A program made the position numbers and the translations under genes. Below are positions 38,628 to 47,242 of a stretch of 64,000 bases of DNA, in pieces. Where the stretch lies: positions 24,108 through 88,107 of the forward strand of contig JACKEO010000017.1 of NCBI GenBank assembly GCA_020632955.1. The letters are read 5' to 3'. The notes under the pieces are model-generated. The model worked only from the letters and a program-made list of their open reading frames with translations, was not told where the DNA came from and did not search any database. The first letter of the stretch is position 1. Each line of letters starts with the position of its first letter. Source of the stretch: Alphaproteobacteria bacterium. Lineage in GTDB: Bacteria; Myxococcota_A; UBA796; GCA-2862545.

Positions 38628-39839
38628 ATGCTCGTCGTCGCCTGGAGCCTCGCCGCCGCCCTGGCTGCCCCCCTGCCCTACCTGGGTGAGCACGACCTCG
38701 GGATCGACGCCCCGGGCCCCGTCCTCGCGCCCCCGACGGCGGCGCCCGTGGTGGGCGGCGAGGTGGCGGAGAAGGGTCGCTGGCCCGACGCGGCCGGCAT
38801 CGTGTTCCGCGGCTCCTACGTGGGCTGCACCGGCACGCTCGTGGCCCCCGACGTGGTGCTCACGGCCGGCCACTGCGTCGGCGAGATCTCGCACGTGATG
38901 CTCGACGGCACGAACTGGCTGGCCGAGGAGGGCGCGGAGTTCATCGAGGTGGTGGAGCAGCGCGCCCACCCCTGGCTCGACATCGCGGTGCTGATCCTCG
39001 CCGAGGACTCCGCCGTGCCGCCGCGGGCCATCGCCCAGGACTGCGTGGTCGACGGCTACCTGCGGGAGGAGAGCGAGGTGGTGGTGGTGGGCTTCGGCGC
39101 CACCGACGGACGCGGCCGCCGCCAGACCAGCCGCCTGCACGAGGGCACCACCGTGGTGCAGACCCCGGACTGCTCCGAGCGCGAGATCGACGGACTGGTC
39201 ACCGGCTGCCTGCGCGGCGTGCCGGAGGGATCGGAGCTGGGCGCCGGCGGCAACGGCGTCGACGCCTGCTTCGGCGACTCCGGCGGGCCGCTCTACCTGC
39301 CCACCCCGCTCGGCACCTTCCTCGTGGGGGTCACCTCCCGGGCCTACATGGGCGTGCCCGAGCGTGCGCCCTGCGAGTACGGCGGCATCTACTCGCGCCC
39401 CGACAGCGTGGTGGACTGGATCGAGGACGTCGCGGGCCACCGCGTGGCCTACCCCCCGTGCAACACCGTGCCCGAGGCCGAGGTCGACGACCTGGTGGTG
39501 GCGCCGGGTGCCGAGGGCGAGGTGCAGGTCCGCGTCGAGGACCCCGACTCCACCGGGTTCACCCTCAAGGTGCTGGCGCCGCCCACGCAGGGCACGGTGG
39601 CCCTGGGCCCCGACGGCACGCTGATCTACACCGCCGACGCCGACGCCACGGGCCCCGACGCCTTCACCGTGCAGGTGCGCGACGACGGCGACGTGGAGTA
39701 CCCCAACGCACCGAAGTCCCGCACCGAGCTCACCGTGAACGTGGACGTCCGGGCCTGCGGCTGCGCCAGTGCGCCGTCCGGTCCCGTGGGCGCCTGGATC
39801 GTCGGGCTGCTCGCCCTGGCCTGGCGTCGGCGCCGCTGA
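38628..39839 (+). CDS. Secreted trypsin-like serine protease with cadherin-like domain and MYXO-CTERM tail
   Basis: 403 residues. Signal peptide (to ~14), a propeptide, then PVVGGEVA at 40-47, the site where trypsins are cut to their mature N-terminus. Triad: His82 in LTAGHC, Asp118 in LDIAVLIL, Ser218 in FGDSGGP. Residue 212 is Asp, six before the Ser (VDACFGDSGG), as in trypsins that cut after Lys or Arg. A C-terminal ~90-residue cadherin-like Ig domain follows (LKVLAPPTQGTVALGPDGTLIYTADADATGPDAF). It ends with ACGCAS, a hydrophobic helix and WRRRR, the MYXO-CTERM tail. It probably ends up at the cell surface or is released. Confidence 0.93.
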   Translation: MLVVAWSLAAALAAPLPYLGEHDLGIDAPGPVLAPPTAAPVVGGEVAEKGRWPDAAGIVFRGSYVGCTGTLVAPDVVLTAGHCVGEISHVMLDGTNWLAEEGAEFIEVVEQRAHPWLDIAVLILAEDSAVPPRAIAQDCVVDGYLREESEVVVVGFGATDGRGRRQTSRLHEGTTVVQTPDCSEREIDGLVTGCLRGVPEGSELGAGGNGVDACFGDSGGPLYLPTPLGTFLVGVTSRAYMGVPERAPCEYGGIYSRPDSVVDWIEDVAGHRVAYPPCNTVPEAEVDDLVVAPGAEGEVQVRVEDPDSTGFTLKVLAPPTQGTVALGPDGTLIYTADADATGPDAFTVQVRDDGDVEYPNAPKSRTELTVNVDVRACGCASAPSGPVGAWIVGLLALAWRRRR

Positions 39840-39852
39840 TCCCGGCCCAGGC

Positions 39853-40533
39853 TCAGGGGCCCTTGCGGCTCACCTGCTCCATGCGCACCACCTCGGTGCC
39901 GCCCTGCTCCACCACCATGCGCACGGGCGCGCCCGGCAGGGCGTCGGCGAACCAGTAGGAGGAGGTGCGCACCACCGCGGGGGAGCCCTCGGCGCCCTCC
40001 TCGGTCTCGGTGACCACGTACTTCCAGCCCTCGAAGCTGCCGAGGCGGGTCTCGACGGTGGCGCGCTCGCGGGTGGCGCGCTCGCGAGGGAAGCGGGCGT
40101 GACCCTCCAGGGTGTCCCAGCTGTCGTGCTTCTGCTCCGACCCGCCGATCGCCTTCCCCTCCGCGGAGAAGGAGGTGTAGCGGATGTCGACGCCCGCGGG
40201 CTCCGACTTCGTCACCACCCACTCGTCGCGGGAGAGCACGCCGGAGGGGCCCGAGGTCTCGAGCCGGATCGACAGGCCCTTGGGCATGCCCTGGCGGATC
40301 TGCGCCGCGGAGAAGGGCGTGGGGAGATCGGCCGACGCGGGGTCGTCGGCGGGGGGCTGCTCACAGCTCACGGCGCCTCCGGTGCAGGTGCAGGTGGCGG
40401 GAAGGGCGTCCACCGCGTCGACGCGCGTGGACCCACAGGTGCACGGCAGGGCGTCGCCGGCCAGCACGGTGCCGGCACACGGCGGGGCGGGGGCGTCGCA
40501 GCCGAGCAGGCTCACGAGGACGAGGGAGAGCAT
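39853..40533 (-). CDS. Cys-rich N-terminal lipoprotein, unknown function
   Basis: 226 residues. Lipobox SLLGC after a very short signal. The first ~60 residues carry nine Cys in patterns such as CGSTRVDAVDALPATCTCTGGAVSC, suggesting a disulfide-knotted head. A beta-rich domain follows (LSIRLETSG; GVDIRYTSFSAEG; RVVMVEQGGTEVVRME-like strands). No family recognised. It is convergent with the trypsin gene, with a 13-bp gap. Confidence 0.75.
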   Translation of the reverse strand: MLSLVLVSLLGCDAPAPPCAGTVLAGDALPCTCGSTRVDAVDALPATCTCTGGAVSCEQPPADDPASADLPTPFSAAQIRQGMPKGLSIRLETSGPSGVLSRDEWVVTKSEPAGVDIRYTSFSAEGKAIGGSEQKHDSWDTLEGHARFPRERATRERATVETRLGSFEGWKYVVTETEEGAEGSPAVVRTSSYWFADALPGAPVRMVVEQGGTEVVRMEQVSRKGP

Positions 40534-40574
40534 CGACCACCTCCGGCAGGCACCCTGCGGCGACCACCGGCAGC

Positions 40575-40580
40575 CTGCTA
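40575..40580 (-). promoter_or_regulatory. Candidate -10 element of the 39853-40533 lipoprotein gene
   Basis: TAGCAG on the minus strand, 41 nt before the ATG at 40533, lying between that gene and the DUF167 stop. Confidence 0.35.
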
Positions 40581-40596
40581 GCGCGCCGGGCGACGC

Positions 40597-40908
40597 TCAG
40601 GCACACCGGAGCCGCGCGGCCACGTCCTCGGCGTCGAGGCCGTCCACCTCCACCACCTTGTCGCGCGAGGTGGCGCCCGCCACGAGGCGCACCTGGGCGG
40701 GTCGCACGCCCAGCACCTCCTTGGCGAGCCACCGCAGGAGCGCCTCGTTCGCCGCACCGTCCACGGGGGGCGCCTGGAGGTGCACCTTCAGCGCGTCGCC
40801 CCGCATCCCCTCCACCGCCGTCCGCCGCGCGCGAGGACGCACCCGCAGCCGCAGCCGCACCGTGCCGTCGGGCTGGGTGGCCAGTGCCGGTCCGGGATCC
40901 TCGTCCAC
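40597..40908 (-). CDS. DUF167 (YggU-family) protein
   Basis: 103 residues from the GTG at 40908, chosen because GGAGG lies four bases upstream; a GTG at 40944 would add an Arg-rich run and has no such site. The family core is clear: VRPRARRTAVEGMRGDALKVHLQAPPVDGAANEALLRWLAKEVLGV, then SRDKVVEVDGL. DUF167 proteins are small, widespread and uncharacterised. No operon partner here. Confidence 0.88.
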   Translation of the reverse strand: MDEDPGPALATQPDGTVRLRLRVRPRARRTAVEGMRGDALKVHLQAPPVDGAANEALLRWLAKEVLGVRPAQVRLVAGATSRDKVVEVDGLDAEDVAARLRCA

Positions 40909-40966
40909 CTGGCCTCCGTGGCGGCGCCTTCGCCGCCTCGTCACACGATCGACGACGCGTCGCGGT

Positions 40967-40972
40967 TAGGAC
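40967..40972 (+). promoter_or_regulatory. Candidate -10 element of the phosphatase gene
   Basis: TAGGAC preceded by T, 19 nt before the ATG at 40992; GGAGG lies between the two. Confidence 0.35.
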
Positions 40973-40991
40973 GGCACGCCCGGAGGACTCC

Positions 40992-42275
40992 ATGCGTACC
41001 CCCACCCTGCTGTCGCTCCTCGCCGCCTCCTGCGCCACCGTGACCGTCTCGGACGGCGCCGACACCGACGAGGATGCGGGCCTGCCGTTCCGCTGCGCGG
41101 TGCAGGAGGACGACGCGGCCTTCACGCCCGACCCCTCGCTCCTCCGCTGGCCCTACACCTCGAACATCACGGTGGACGGCGCCACGGTGCAGTGGGCCAC
41201 GGCCCCGGGCCTGGTGGCGAAGCTCGAGTGGGGCGAGACCGATGACTTCGGCACCGTGGCCGAGGCCGAGCTCGAGGAGCTGGATCGCCTGGTCGACCCG
41301 CGCCAGATGCACACCGTGCGCCTCACCGACCTGAAGCCCGACCGCGGCTACTGCTACCGCGTGGTGATGGACGGCAAGGACCTCACGGGCCCCATGGCCT
41401 TCCGCACCGCCCCGCCCCGCGACGTGGACCGCAAGATCCGCTTCCTGGTGCTCGGCGACTTCGGCGGTGGCCCCGGCAGCCCCGCGGGGCCGGTCCTCGA
41501 CGAGATCCTGAAGCACGTCGACGAGATCGACTTCTGGGTCACCACCGGCGACAACGCCTACGGCAGCGGCACCTGGCAGGAGTGGGAGGACAACATCTTC
41601 TCCTTCTACCGCCACCTGCTGCGCCGCGTGTCCTTCTGGCCCACCCCGGGCAACCACGACTACGGCTCGCCCTTCCAGCTCACGCCGATGCTCACGAACT
41701 TCGACCTGCCGAAGAACGCGTACCGCGACTTCGACAAGGAGCGGTACTACAGCTTCGACTGGGGTCCTGCGCACTTCGTGATGGCCGACAGCCAGTTCGC
41801 CGCCATCCAGATCAACCCCATCGACCCGGTCGACGACATGGCCGTGTGGATGCGCGACGACCTGAAGGCCAGCGCCGAGATGCCCTGGCAGATCGCGGTG
41901 TGGCACCACCCGCTCTACATGACCACGCCGGGCCGCTCCGCCGCGGTGCCGGTGCGGGTGCACCTCGCCCCGCTGGTGGAGGAGCTCGAGGTGCCGCTGG
42001 TGCTCAACGGCCACAACCACACCTACGAGCGCTTCAGCCACATGAAGGACGGCGTGAAGCTCGAGAAGGGCGGCACCACCTACGTGATCACGGGTGCGGG
42101 CGGGAAGTCGCTCTACGACATCGACCCGCAGGACCCGCGCGCCAAGGACGCCGAGGCCAGCTACTCGGCCTACCACTTCATGCTCTTCGAGGCCGACAGC
42201 TGCACGCTGCGCGGCCGAGCCATCGGGCTGGAGGGCGCGGTGCTCGACGACTTCACGCTCACCCGCTGCGAGTGA
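40992..42275 (+). CDS. Purple-acid-phosphatase-like metallophosphoesterase lipoprotein
   Basis: 427 residues. Lipobox LLAASC and a TDEDAG linker. Residues ~50-135 form a fibronectin-like N domain (TVDGATVQWATAP; HTVRLTDLKPDRGYCYRV), as in purple acid phosphatases. All five metal-site motifs are present: GDFGGG, TGDNAYG, PGNHDYG, WHHPLY and NGHNHTYER. It should hydrolyse phosphate esters on the outer side of the membrane using a dimetal centre, perhaps for phosphate scavenging, but no phosphate-regulation element was recognised. GGAGG five bases before the ATG. Confidence 0.92.
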   Translation: MRTPTLLSLLAASCATVTVSDGADTDEDAGLPFRCAVQEDDAAFTPDPSLLRWPYTSNITVDGATVQWATAPGLVAKLEWGETDDFGTVAEAELEELDRLVDPRQMHTVRLTDLKPDRGYCYRVVMDGKDLTGPMAFRTAPPRDVDRKIRFLVLGDFGGGPGSPAGPVLDEILKHVDEIDFWVTTGDNAYGSGTWQEWEDNIFSFYRHLLRRVSFWPTPGNHDYGSPFQLTPMLTNFDLPKNAYRDFDKERYYSFDWGPAHFVMADSQFAAIQINPIDPVDDMAVWMRDDLKASAEMPWQIAVWHHPLYMTTPGRSAAVPVRVHLAPLVEELEVPLVLNGHNHTYERFSHMKDGVKLEKGGTTYVITGAGGKSLYDIDPQDPRAKDAEASYSAYHFMLFEADSCTLRGRAIGLEGAVLDDFTLTRCE

Positions 42276-42324
42276 CCCGCGGCGGGAGGCGCGCCACCGA
42301 CGCGACCGCCGCCGCAGCCTGCGC

Positions 42325-42330
42325 TAGCAT
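42325..42330 (+). promoter_or_regulatory. Candidate -10 element placed for a leaderless dctQ transcript
   Basis: TAGCAT with only six bases (CCCGGC) before the GTG at 42337. Transcription normally starts 6-7 nt after this hexamer, so the mRNA would begin at the start codon. No Shine-Dalgarno precedes that GTG, in agreement. Confidence 0.45.
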
Positions 42331-42336
42331 CCCGGC

Positions 42337-42864
42337 GTGCAACGCCTCCGACGCCTCGCCACCGGCATCGATCGGCTGACCGCCGCCTTGGGACGGACGG
42401 TCCGCTGGCTCGTCCTGCTGATGGTGCTGGTGGCCGCCTTCAACGCCCTGGCCCGCTACGGCGGCCGCTTCCTCGGCGTGTCGCTGTCGTCGAACGGCTG
42501 GCTCGAGCTGCAGTGGTACCTCTTCGGCGTCGTGGTGCTCCTGGCTGCACCCGACGCCCTGCGGCGCGACGCCCACGTGCGGGTGGACGTGCTCCACGGC
42601 CGCGTGTCGCCCGCCTGGCGCCACCGCATCGACGCCGCCGGCGCGCTGCTCCTGCTCCTGCCCTTCTGCGTCTTCGCGGTGGTGGTGAGCCTGCCGTCCG
42701 TGCGGGCCTCGTGGGCGGTGTGGGAGGGCTCGCCCGACCCGGGGGGCCTGCCGCGGTGGCCGATCAAGACCGTGGTGCCCGTGGCCTTCGCGCTGCTCGG
42801 CCTGCAAGGCATCGCCGAGCTCGTGAAGCACGGCCTGCCCGCCGACGAGGTCGCCGACCCGTGA
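42337..42864 (+). CDS. dctQ: TRAP transporter small membrane subunit (DctQ)
   Basis: 175 residues with four predicted membrane helices (about 22-42, 60-78, 100-120, 140-160). The family signature around the second helix is seen (SSNGWLELQWYLFGVVVLLAA, with the conserved Glu-x-Gln). DctQ pairs with DctM to import organic acids with a sodium gradient. The stop overlaps the start of dctM (GTGA), so the two are coupled. Probably leaderless. Confidence 0.88.
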   Translation: MQRLRRLATGIDRLTAALGRTVRWLVLLMVLVAAFNALARYGGRFLGVSLSSNGWLELQWYLFGVVVLLAAPDALRRDAHVRVDVLHGRVSPAWRHRIDAAGALLLLLPFCVFAVVVSLPSVRASWAVWEGSPDPGGLPRWPIKTVVPVAFALLGLQGIAELVKHGLPADEVADP

Positions 42865-44180
42865 TCGACCTGCTCGGCCCCCTGATGTTCGTCGTGGCCT
42901 TCGCCCTCATCTTCGGGGGCTACCCGGTGGCCTTCTCGCTCGCGGGCACGGCCCTGGCCTTCGCCGCGGTGGGCATCGGCGTGGGCCTGTTCGACGTGGG
43001 CCTGCTCTACGCCTTCCCCGAGCGGGTGTACGGGGTGCTGTCCAACTACGTGCTGCTCGCGGTGCCCTTCTTCATCTTCATGGGGACCGTGCTGGAGAAG
43101 AGCCGTCTGGCCGAGGACCTCCTCACCACGATGGGCGCCCTCTTCGGGCCGATGCGGGGCGGCCTCGCGCTGTCGGTGGTGATCGTGGGCGCGATGCTCG
43201 CGGCGGCCACGGGCGTGGTGGGCGCCAGCGTCGTGGCGATGGGCCTGATCTCGCTGCCCGTGATGCTGCGCCACGGCTATGCGCCCTCCCTGGCGGCGGG
43301 GGTCATCAGCGCGTCGGGCACCCTGGGGCAGATCATCCCCCCGAGCGTGGTGCTCATCGTGCTCGCCGACCAGCTGGGCGTGAGCGTGGGGGACCTCTTC
43401 GTGGGCGCCCTGCTGCCCGGCCTCATGCTCGCGGGCATGTACGCAGCCTGGGTGATCGTGGTGGCGGTGGTGTGGCCCGAGGCCGCGCCCGCCCTGCCTC
43501 CCGAGGAGCGCCCCGACGGCCTCGGTGCCCTGCTGGTGCGGGTGGCGCTGGTGATGGTGCCGCCGCTCGTGCTCATCCTGCTGGTGCTGGGCAGCATCTT
43601 CGCCGGCGTGGCCACGCCGACGGAGGCAGGGGCGCTGGGCGCCGTGGGCGCGATGGGGCTGGCCGCGCTGCACGGACGCCTCGACCAGGAGGCCGTCACC
43701 GGTGCGCTGGACGAGACCACCAAGCTCACGACGATGGTGGTCTTCCTGCTGCTGGGGTCCACGCTCTTCAGCCTGGTCTTCCGCGGGCTCTACGGCGACG
43801 TGTGGATCGAGGACCTGCTCACCGGCCTGCCGGGCGGCCGCCTCGGGCTGCTGATCGTGGCCAACCTCGTGGTCTTCGTGCTGGGCTTCTTCATCGACTT
43901 CTTCGAGATCGCCTTCATCATCCTGCCGCTGCTGGTGCCCGCGGCGCGCGTCCTCGGCATCGATCTGGTGTGGTTCGGCGTGCTGCTGGGCCTCAACCTG
44001 CAGACCAGCTTCCTCACGCCGCCCTTCGGCTTCGCCCTGTTCTACCTGCGCGGCGTGGCCCCGCCCGAGGAGCTGTCCACCGCCGACATCTACCGGGGTG
44101 CGCTGCCCTTCATCGCCATCCAGGCCCTCGCGGTGGCGCTGGTGTGGGCCTTCCCCGGGCTGGTCACGGCGCTGCTGTAG
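42861..44180 (+). CDS. dctM: TRAP transporter large membrane subunit (DctM)
   Basis: 439 residues with about 12 hydrophobic helices. Family motifs are VPFFIFMGTVLEKSRLAEDLL, ISASGTLGQIIPPSVVLIVLADQ and GLNLQTSFLTPPFGFALFYLRGVAP; the last is the C-terminal hallmark. It forms the substrate pathway with DctQ and receives cargo from a DctP binding protein, probably that encoded at 45385-46473. The 3' end overlaps the 3' end of the convergent cytochrome gene by 17 bp. Confidence 0.95.
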   Translation: MIDLLGPLMFVVAFALIFGGYPVAFSLAGTALAFAAVGIGVGLFDVGLLYAFPERVYGVLSNYVLLAVPFFIFMGTVLEKSRLAEDLLTTMGALFGPMRGGLALSVVIVGAMLAAATGVVGASVVAMGLISLPVMLRHGYAPSLAAGVISASGTLGQIIPPSVVLIVLADQLGVSVGDLFVGALLPGLMLAGMYAAWVIVVAVVWPEAAPALPPEERPDGLGALLVRVALVMVPPLVLILLVLGSIFAGVATPTEAGALGAVGAMGLAALHGRLDQEAVTGALDETTKLTTMVVFLLLGSTLFSLVFRGLYGDVWIEDLLTGLPGGRLGLLIVANLVVFVLGFFIDFFEIAFIILPLLVPAARVLGIDLVWFGVLLGLNLQTSFLTPPFGFALFYLRGVAPPEELSTADIYRGALPFIAIQALAVALVWAFPGLVTALL

Positions 44181-45321
44181 GCGTGCAGTCCTCGAGGCCG
44201 TCGATCCAGCGCACGAGATCGTCGAGGAAGGCCTGGTCCACCTCGCGGCCGCCGTCCGGAGGCATGCGGTAGGCGTCGGCGGCCTGGATGCGCTGCACGA
44301 TCACCGAGCCGGCGGCGTCCCCGGGTGCGATCAGCGGCCCTCGCCCCCGCGCGATGCGCCCCCGCGCCTGCACGTCGCAGGCGGCCATCTCGTCCAGCGG
44401 GACGTCGAGCCGCAGGTCCAGCTGGAGGTCCGGCGGCCGGAAGCCCCCGGGCCGGTGGCAGTGGGCGCAGTTGCCCTGCAGCCAGGAGCGCACGCGCTGC
44501 TCGAGGGGCGCGTCGCCGTGGGGGTCGGCCCAGCCCGCGGCGCGCTCGGCGGCCGACGGCAGCGAGGCCAGCCACCCGGCCTGCCACAGGGCCACGAGCT
44601 GGTCGGCACGCACCCCCTCGTGCACCACGGTGCGCGCGAGCTGCGCCGTGCGTGGACCCAGCACCTCCAGCGCCTCGGCGCGGTGGCACACGGGGCAGCT
44701 CCGCGCCGACGGGAACCACCAGGGCGCGTCGTCCTCGTCGGGCAGGGTGACCAGCAGGTCGTCGTCCACGCGCACGCCGTCCGCCAGCGCCTCGTCCCAG
44801 GCGTAGCCCTGGAAGCGCCACGCCCCGCCGAGCCGTGCCATCACGCGCACCTCGAGCGGGCGATCGTGCACGGCCGCGCCGGGGTGACCGAAGACCTTGA
44901 GGACGACGGCGCCTTCGGGGAAGACCCAGGGAGCGTCGGGCACGGGGTCCACCGGGGCGGCCGCGGACGTGGACCAGAAGCGCGCCTTGCGGACCCCCTC
45001 GCTGAACAGGGGGGTGGCGAGGTCGTAGGGCACCACGCCCTCGGCGGGCATCCACGGGTCGCCGGCAGCCAGACAGGCCAGCGCCGACAGCCGCTCGGGG
45101 AAGGGCGCGTCCGGGTCGGCCCGCAGCACGGCCCCGCAGGCGGGATCGTCGGCAGGCGCGGGCAGCACGTCGCAGGGCGCCTCGGGATCGACGCAGGCCA
45201 CCGGCAGGTCGGTGTGGCCCACGGCGTCGGTGTCGTGGGCGTCGTCGGAGTCCCGCGGAGCGTCCGGCGCCGCGGGGGCGCAGGCCGTGATCAGCCACAG
45301 CGACAGGGCACGACGACGCAC
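44164..45321 (-). CDS. Predicted diheme cytochrome c-type lipoprotein
   Basis: 385 residues from a GTG at 45321 (GGAGG about ten bases upstream, rather far). The signal ends SLWLITAC, a lipobox-like site. Two CxxCH heme motifs are visible: SCPVCHRA and NCAHCHRP. The surrounding text (YDLATPLFSEGVRKARFWS; WVFPEGAVVLKVFG; WRFQGYAWDEAL; NCAHCHRPGGFRPPDLQLDL; YRMPPDGG) matches a conserved family of predicted diheme outer-layer proteins known from Shewanella and Hyphomonas (SO2930/HNE_0200 type). A periplasmic electron-transfer or redox role is likely. It lies between the TRAP membrane genes and dctP. Confidence 0.8.
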   Translation of the reverse strand: MRRRALSLWLITACAPAAPDAPRDSDDAHDTDAVGHTDLPVACVDPEAPCDVLPAPADDPACGAVLRADPDAPFPERLSALACLAAGDPWMPAEGVVPYDLATPLFSEGVRKARFWSTSAAAPVDPVPDAPWVFPEGAVVLKVFGHPGAAVHDRPLEVRVMARLGGAWRFQGYAWDEALADGVRVDDDLLVTLPDEDDAPWWFPSARSCPVCHRAEALEVLGPRTAQLARTVVHEGVRADQLVALWQAGWLASLPSAAERAAGWADPHGDAPLEQRVRSWLQGNCAHCHRPGGFRPPDLQLDLRLDVPLDEMAACDVQARGRIARGRGPLIAPGDAAGSVIVQRIQAADAYRMPPDGGREVDQAFLDDLVRWIDGLEDCTPTAAP

Positions 45322-45384
45322 GGGGCCGAGACCTCCAGGTGCCTGTCCAGCACGGCTCGTGCCACGGCGCACAGGGCACCCGCG

Positions 45385-46473
45385 TCACGCCGGCGTGAAC
45401 ACCGCCCGGGCGTACGCGAGCTCTGCGTAGCCGCACCAGGCGTTGCTCCCGGTGCGGAAGGCCTCCCAGTGGTCGCGCACCTTGCGGTAGGCCGCATCCG
45501 ACGCGGCCTGGTCCGACAGCAGCTGGGCGCTGGCCTCCCGGGCGGCCCGCATCAGGTCGTCGGGGAAGGGGCGCGCCACCACGCCCCCCTCCAGCAGGCG
45601 CTGCATGGCCGGCGGGTTCTTCGCGTCGTAGCGCACGAGCATCGTGACCGAGGCCTCGACAGCAGCCGTCTTCAGCACCTCGCGGTAGCCGGCGGGCAGG
45701 GCCTCCCACGCCGCCTGGCTCACGTAGAAGGCCAGCGACGGCCCGGGCTCCCACCACCCCGGGTAGTAGTAGTTCCGCGCCACCTTGTGGAAGCCGAGCT
45801 TCTCGTCGTCGTAGGGGCCCACCCAGTCGGTGGCGTCGAGGGCGCCGCGCTCCAGGGCCGGGAAGATCTCGCCCCCCGCGATGGTCTGCGTGACCACGCC
45901 GAGCTGCTCCATCACCTTCCCGCCGTTGCCCGGGATGCGCATCTTGAGGCCCTTGAGCGCCGCCACGTCGGGCACCTCGGGCACGAACCACCCGCCCATC
46001 TGCACGCCCGTGTTGCCGCTGGGGAGGCTGAGCACCCCGAAGTCCGCGAGCACCTCGTTCATCAGCTCGCGCCCGCCCGCCTCCTCCAGCCAGGCCGTCT
46101 GCTGCCGCGCCGTGAGCCCGAAGGGGATGGTGGTCTCGAAGGCCAGCACCGGCGCCTTGCCGATGTAGTAGTACGAGGCCGACTGGCCGATCTGCACGGT
46201 GCCCTGCTGCACGGCGTCGAGCACCTGGAGGCCCGGCACGAGCTCCCCCGCCGGGTAGCAGCGGATGTCGAAGAGGCCGTCGGTCATGGCCGCCACCCGC
46301 GTCGCGAGCACCTCCGCCGCGCCGTAGATCGTGTCGAGGCTGCGCGGGAAGGAGGAAGCGAGCCGCCAGCGCACGCGTTGGCCGCCCGAGACGGCCGGCG
46401 CCTGCCCGGCAGGGGTGGCCCCTCCGCAGGCCGTGGCGGCGAGGGTGGCGGTGAGGAAGGAGCGACGGTCCAT
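45385..46473 (-). CDS. dctP: TRAP transporter substrate-binding lipoprotein (DctP, TakP-like)
   Basis: 362 residues. It has a Tat-like twin-Arg start (MDRRSFLTATLAATAC) and a Cys that could be lipidated, so it may be folded before export. The mature protein has the DctP/TakP pattern: WRLASSFPRSLDTIYGAAEVLATRVAAMTDG, GLQVLDAVQQGTVQIGQSASYYYIGK and WVGPYDDEKLGFHKVARNYYYPGWWEPG. TakP proteins bind 2-oxo acids, so a keto-acid ligand is plausible. GGAGG seven bases before the ATG and a TAGGCT element at 46495-46500. Confidence 0.92.
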   Translation of the reverse strand: MDRRSFLTATLAATACGGATPAGQAPAVSGGQRVRWRLASSFPRSLDTIYGAAEVLATRVAAMTDGLFDIRCYPAGELVPGLQVLDAVQQGTVQIGQSASYYYIGKAPVLAFETTIPFGLTARQQTAWLEEAGGRELMNEVLADFGVLSLPSGNTGVQMGGWFVPEVPDVAALKGLKMRIPGNGGKVMEQLGVVTQTIAGGEIFPALERGALDATDWVGPYDDEKLGFHKVARNYYYPGWWEPGPSLAFYVSQAAWEALPAGYREVLKTAAVEASVTMLVRYDAKNPPAMQRLLEGGVVARPFPDDLMRAAREASAQLLSDQAASDAAYRKVRDHWEAFRTGSNAWCGYAELAYARAVFTPA

Positions 46474-46494
46474 CGGTGGCCTCCAGCGCGAGGG

Positions 46495-46500
46495 AGCCTA
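46495..46500 (-). promoter_or_regulatory. Candidate -10 element of dctP
   Basis: TAGGCT on the minus strand, 21 nt before the ATG at 46473; a perfect match to the hexamer seen before the PNGase and 61774 genes. Confidence 0.45.
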
Positions 46501-46532
46501 GCAGGCGGCCGCGCGATCCTCCCGTCCGCGAC

Positions 46533-46970
46533 CTACTCCACCTCGGGCCCGGGCTCCGGGTCCCAGCCCGACACGCGCTGCCCCACGGCTCCCCCCGCCA
46601 GCGCCAGGGGGATGAAGCAGAGCGTGCCGCCCACGATCATCCACGTGGGGTGCGGGATCATCAGGAACTGCGCCACGCCGCCGAGCATGAGGAAGGCGCC
46701 GACGAGCAGCGGCGCGATCCAGCCGCGCTCTGCCACGTACCCGGCGGCGAGCCCGCCGAGGAAGCTCGACACCGCCCAGCCCACCAGCACGCTCACCAGG
46801 GCACCCGTGGGGATGCGCCCCGCGGTCATCGCCGCGCGCAGCTGATCCGGATCGGTGGGATCGAGATCCGCCGGCAGCGGGAAGATCGCGTGACCGAAGG
46901 TCTCCATGACCATCATCACGAGACCCGACAGCACGATGCCCGCGATCGCCGCGGCCACCCCGCGCCACAC
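46533..46970 (-). CDS. Small membrane protein with about four helices
   Basis: 145 residues from the GTG at 46970, one base after the stop of the 61-residue gene; an in-frame ATG at 47042 would overlap that gene. Four hydrophobic segments are evident (AAAIAGIVLSGLVMMVME; TGALVSVLVGWAVSSFLGG; PLLVGAFLMLGGVAQFL; WMIVGGTLCFIPLALAGG) and the end is acidic. No family recognised. Probably cotranslated with the upstream small gene. Confidence 0.7.
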   Translation of the reverse strand: MWRGVAAAIAGIVLSGLVMMVMETFGHAIFPLPADLDPTDPDQLRAAMTAGRIPTGALVSVLVGWAVSSFLGGLAAGYVAERGWIAPLLVGAFLMLGGVAQFLMIPHPTWMIVGGTLCFIPLALAGGAVGQRVSGWDPEPGPEVE

Positions 46971-46971
46971 G

Positions 46972-47157
46972 TCAGTGGGCCTCGGCGCCCGCCTCGGCGT
47001 GGTGGTCTGCGCCGCCGCCCATGCCGAAGAGGGGCACGCCACCGAGGACGATCAGGCCCACGACCACCGCGGCCGCGAAGAACACGACCACGATCATCGC
47101 CTGCGTGGCGTCGGCGGCGGGGCTGTTGTCGTCGGGGACGAAGGCGTGGTCACCCAT
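46972..47157 (-). CDS. 61-residue single-pass membrane protein with His-rich tail
   Basis: One hydrophobic helix (about residues 21-46, MIVVVFFAAAVVVGLIVLGG) between an Asp-rich start and a tail ADHHAEAGAEAH. GGAGG lies three bases before the ATG and TTAGGA sits 22 nt upstream. Its small size, single helix and tight link to the next membrane gene suggest a two-component membrane complex; function is unknown. Confidence 0.7.
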   Translation of the reverse strand: MGDHAFVPDDNSPAADATQAMIVVVFFAAAVVVGLIVLGGVPLFGMGGGADHHAEAGAEAH

Positions 47158-47242
47158 GGGACCTCCGGAGCGCGCGCCTCCTAATGCGTTCGGGCCCGGC
47201 GCACACCGCGCACTGCACGCGGAAGGGCCACGTCGGGGTCCG

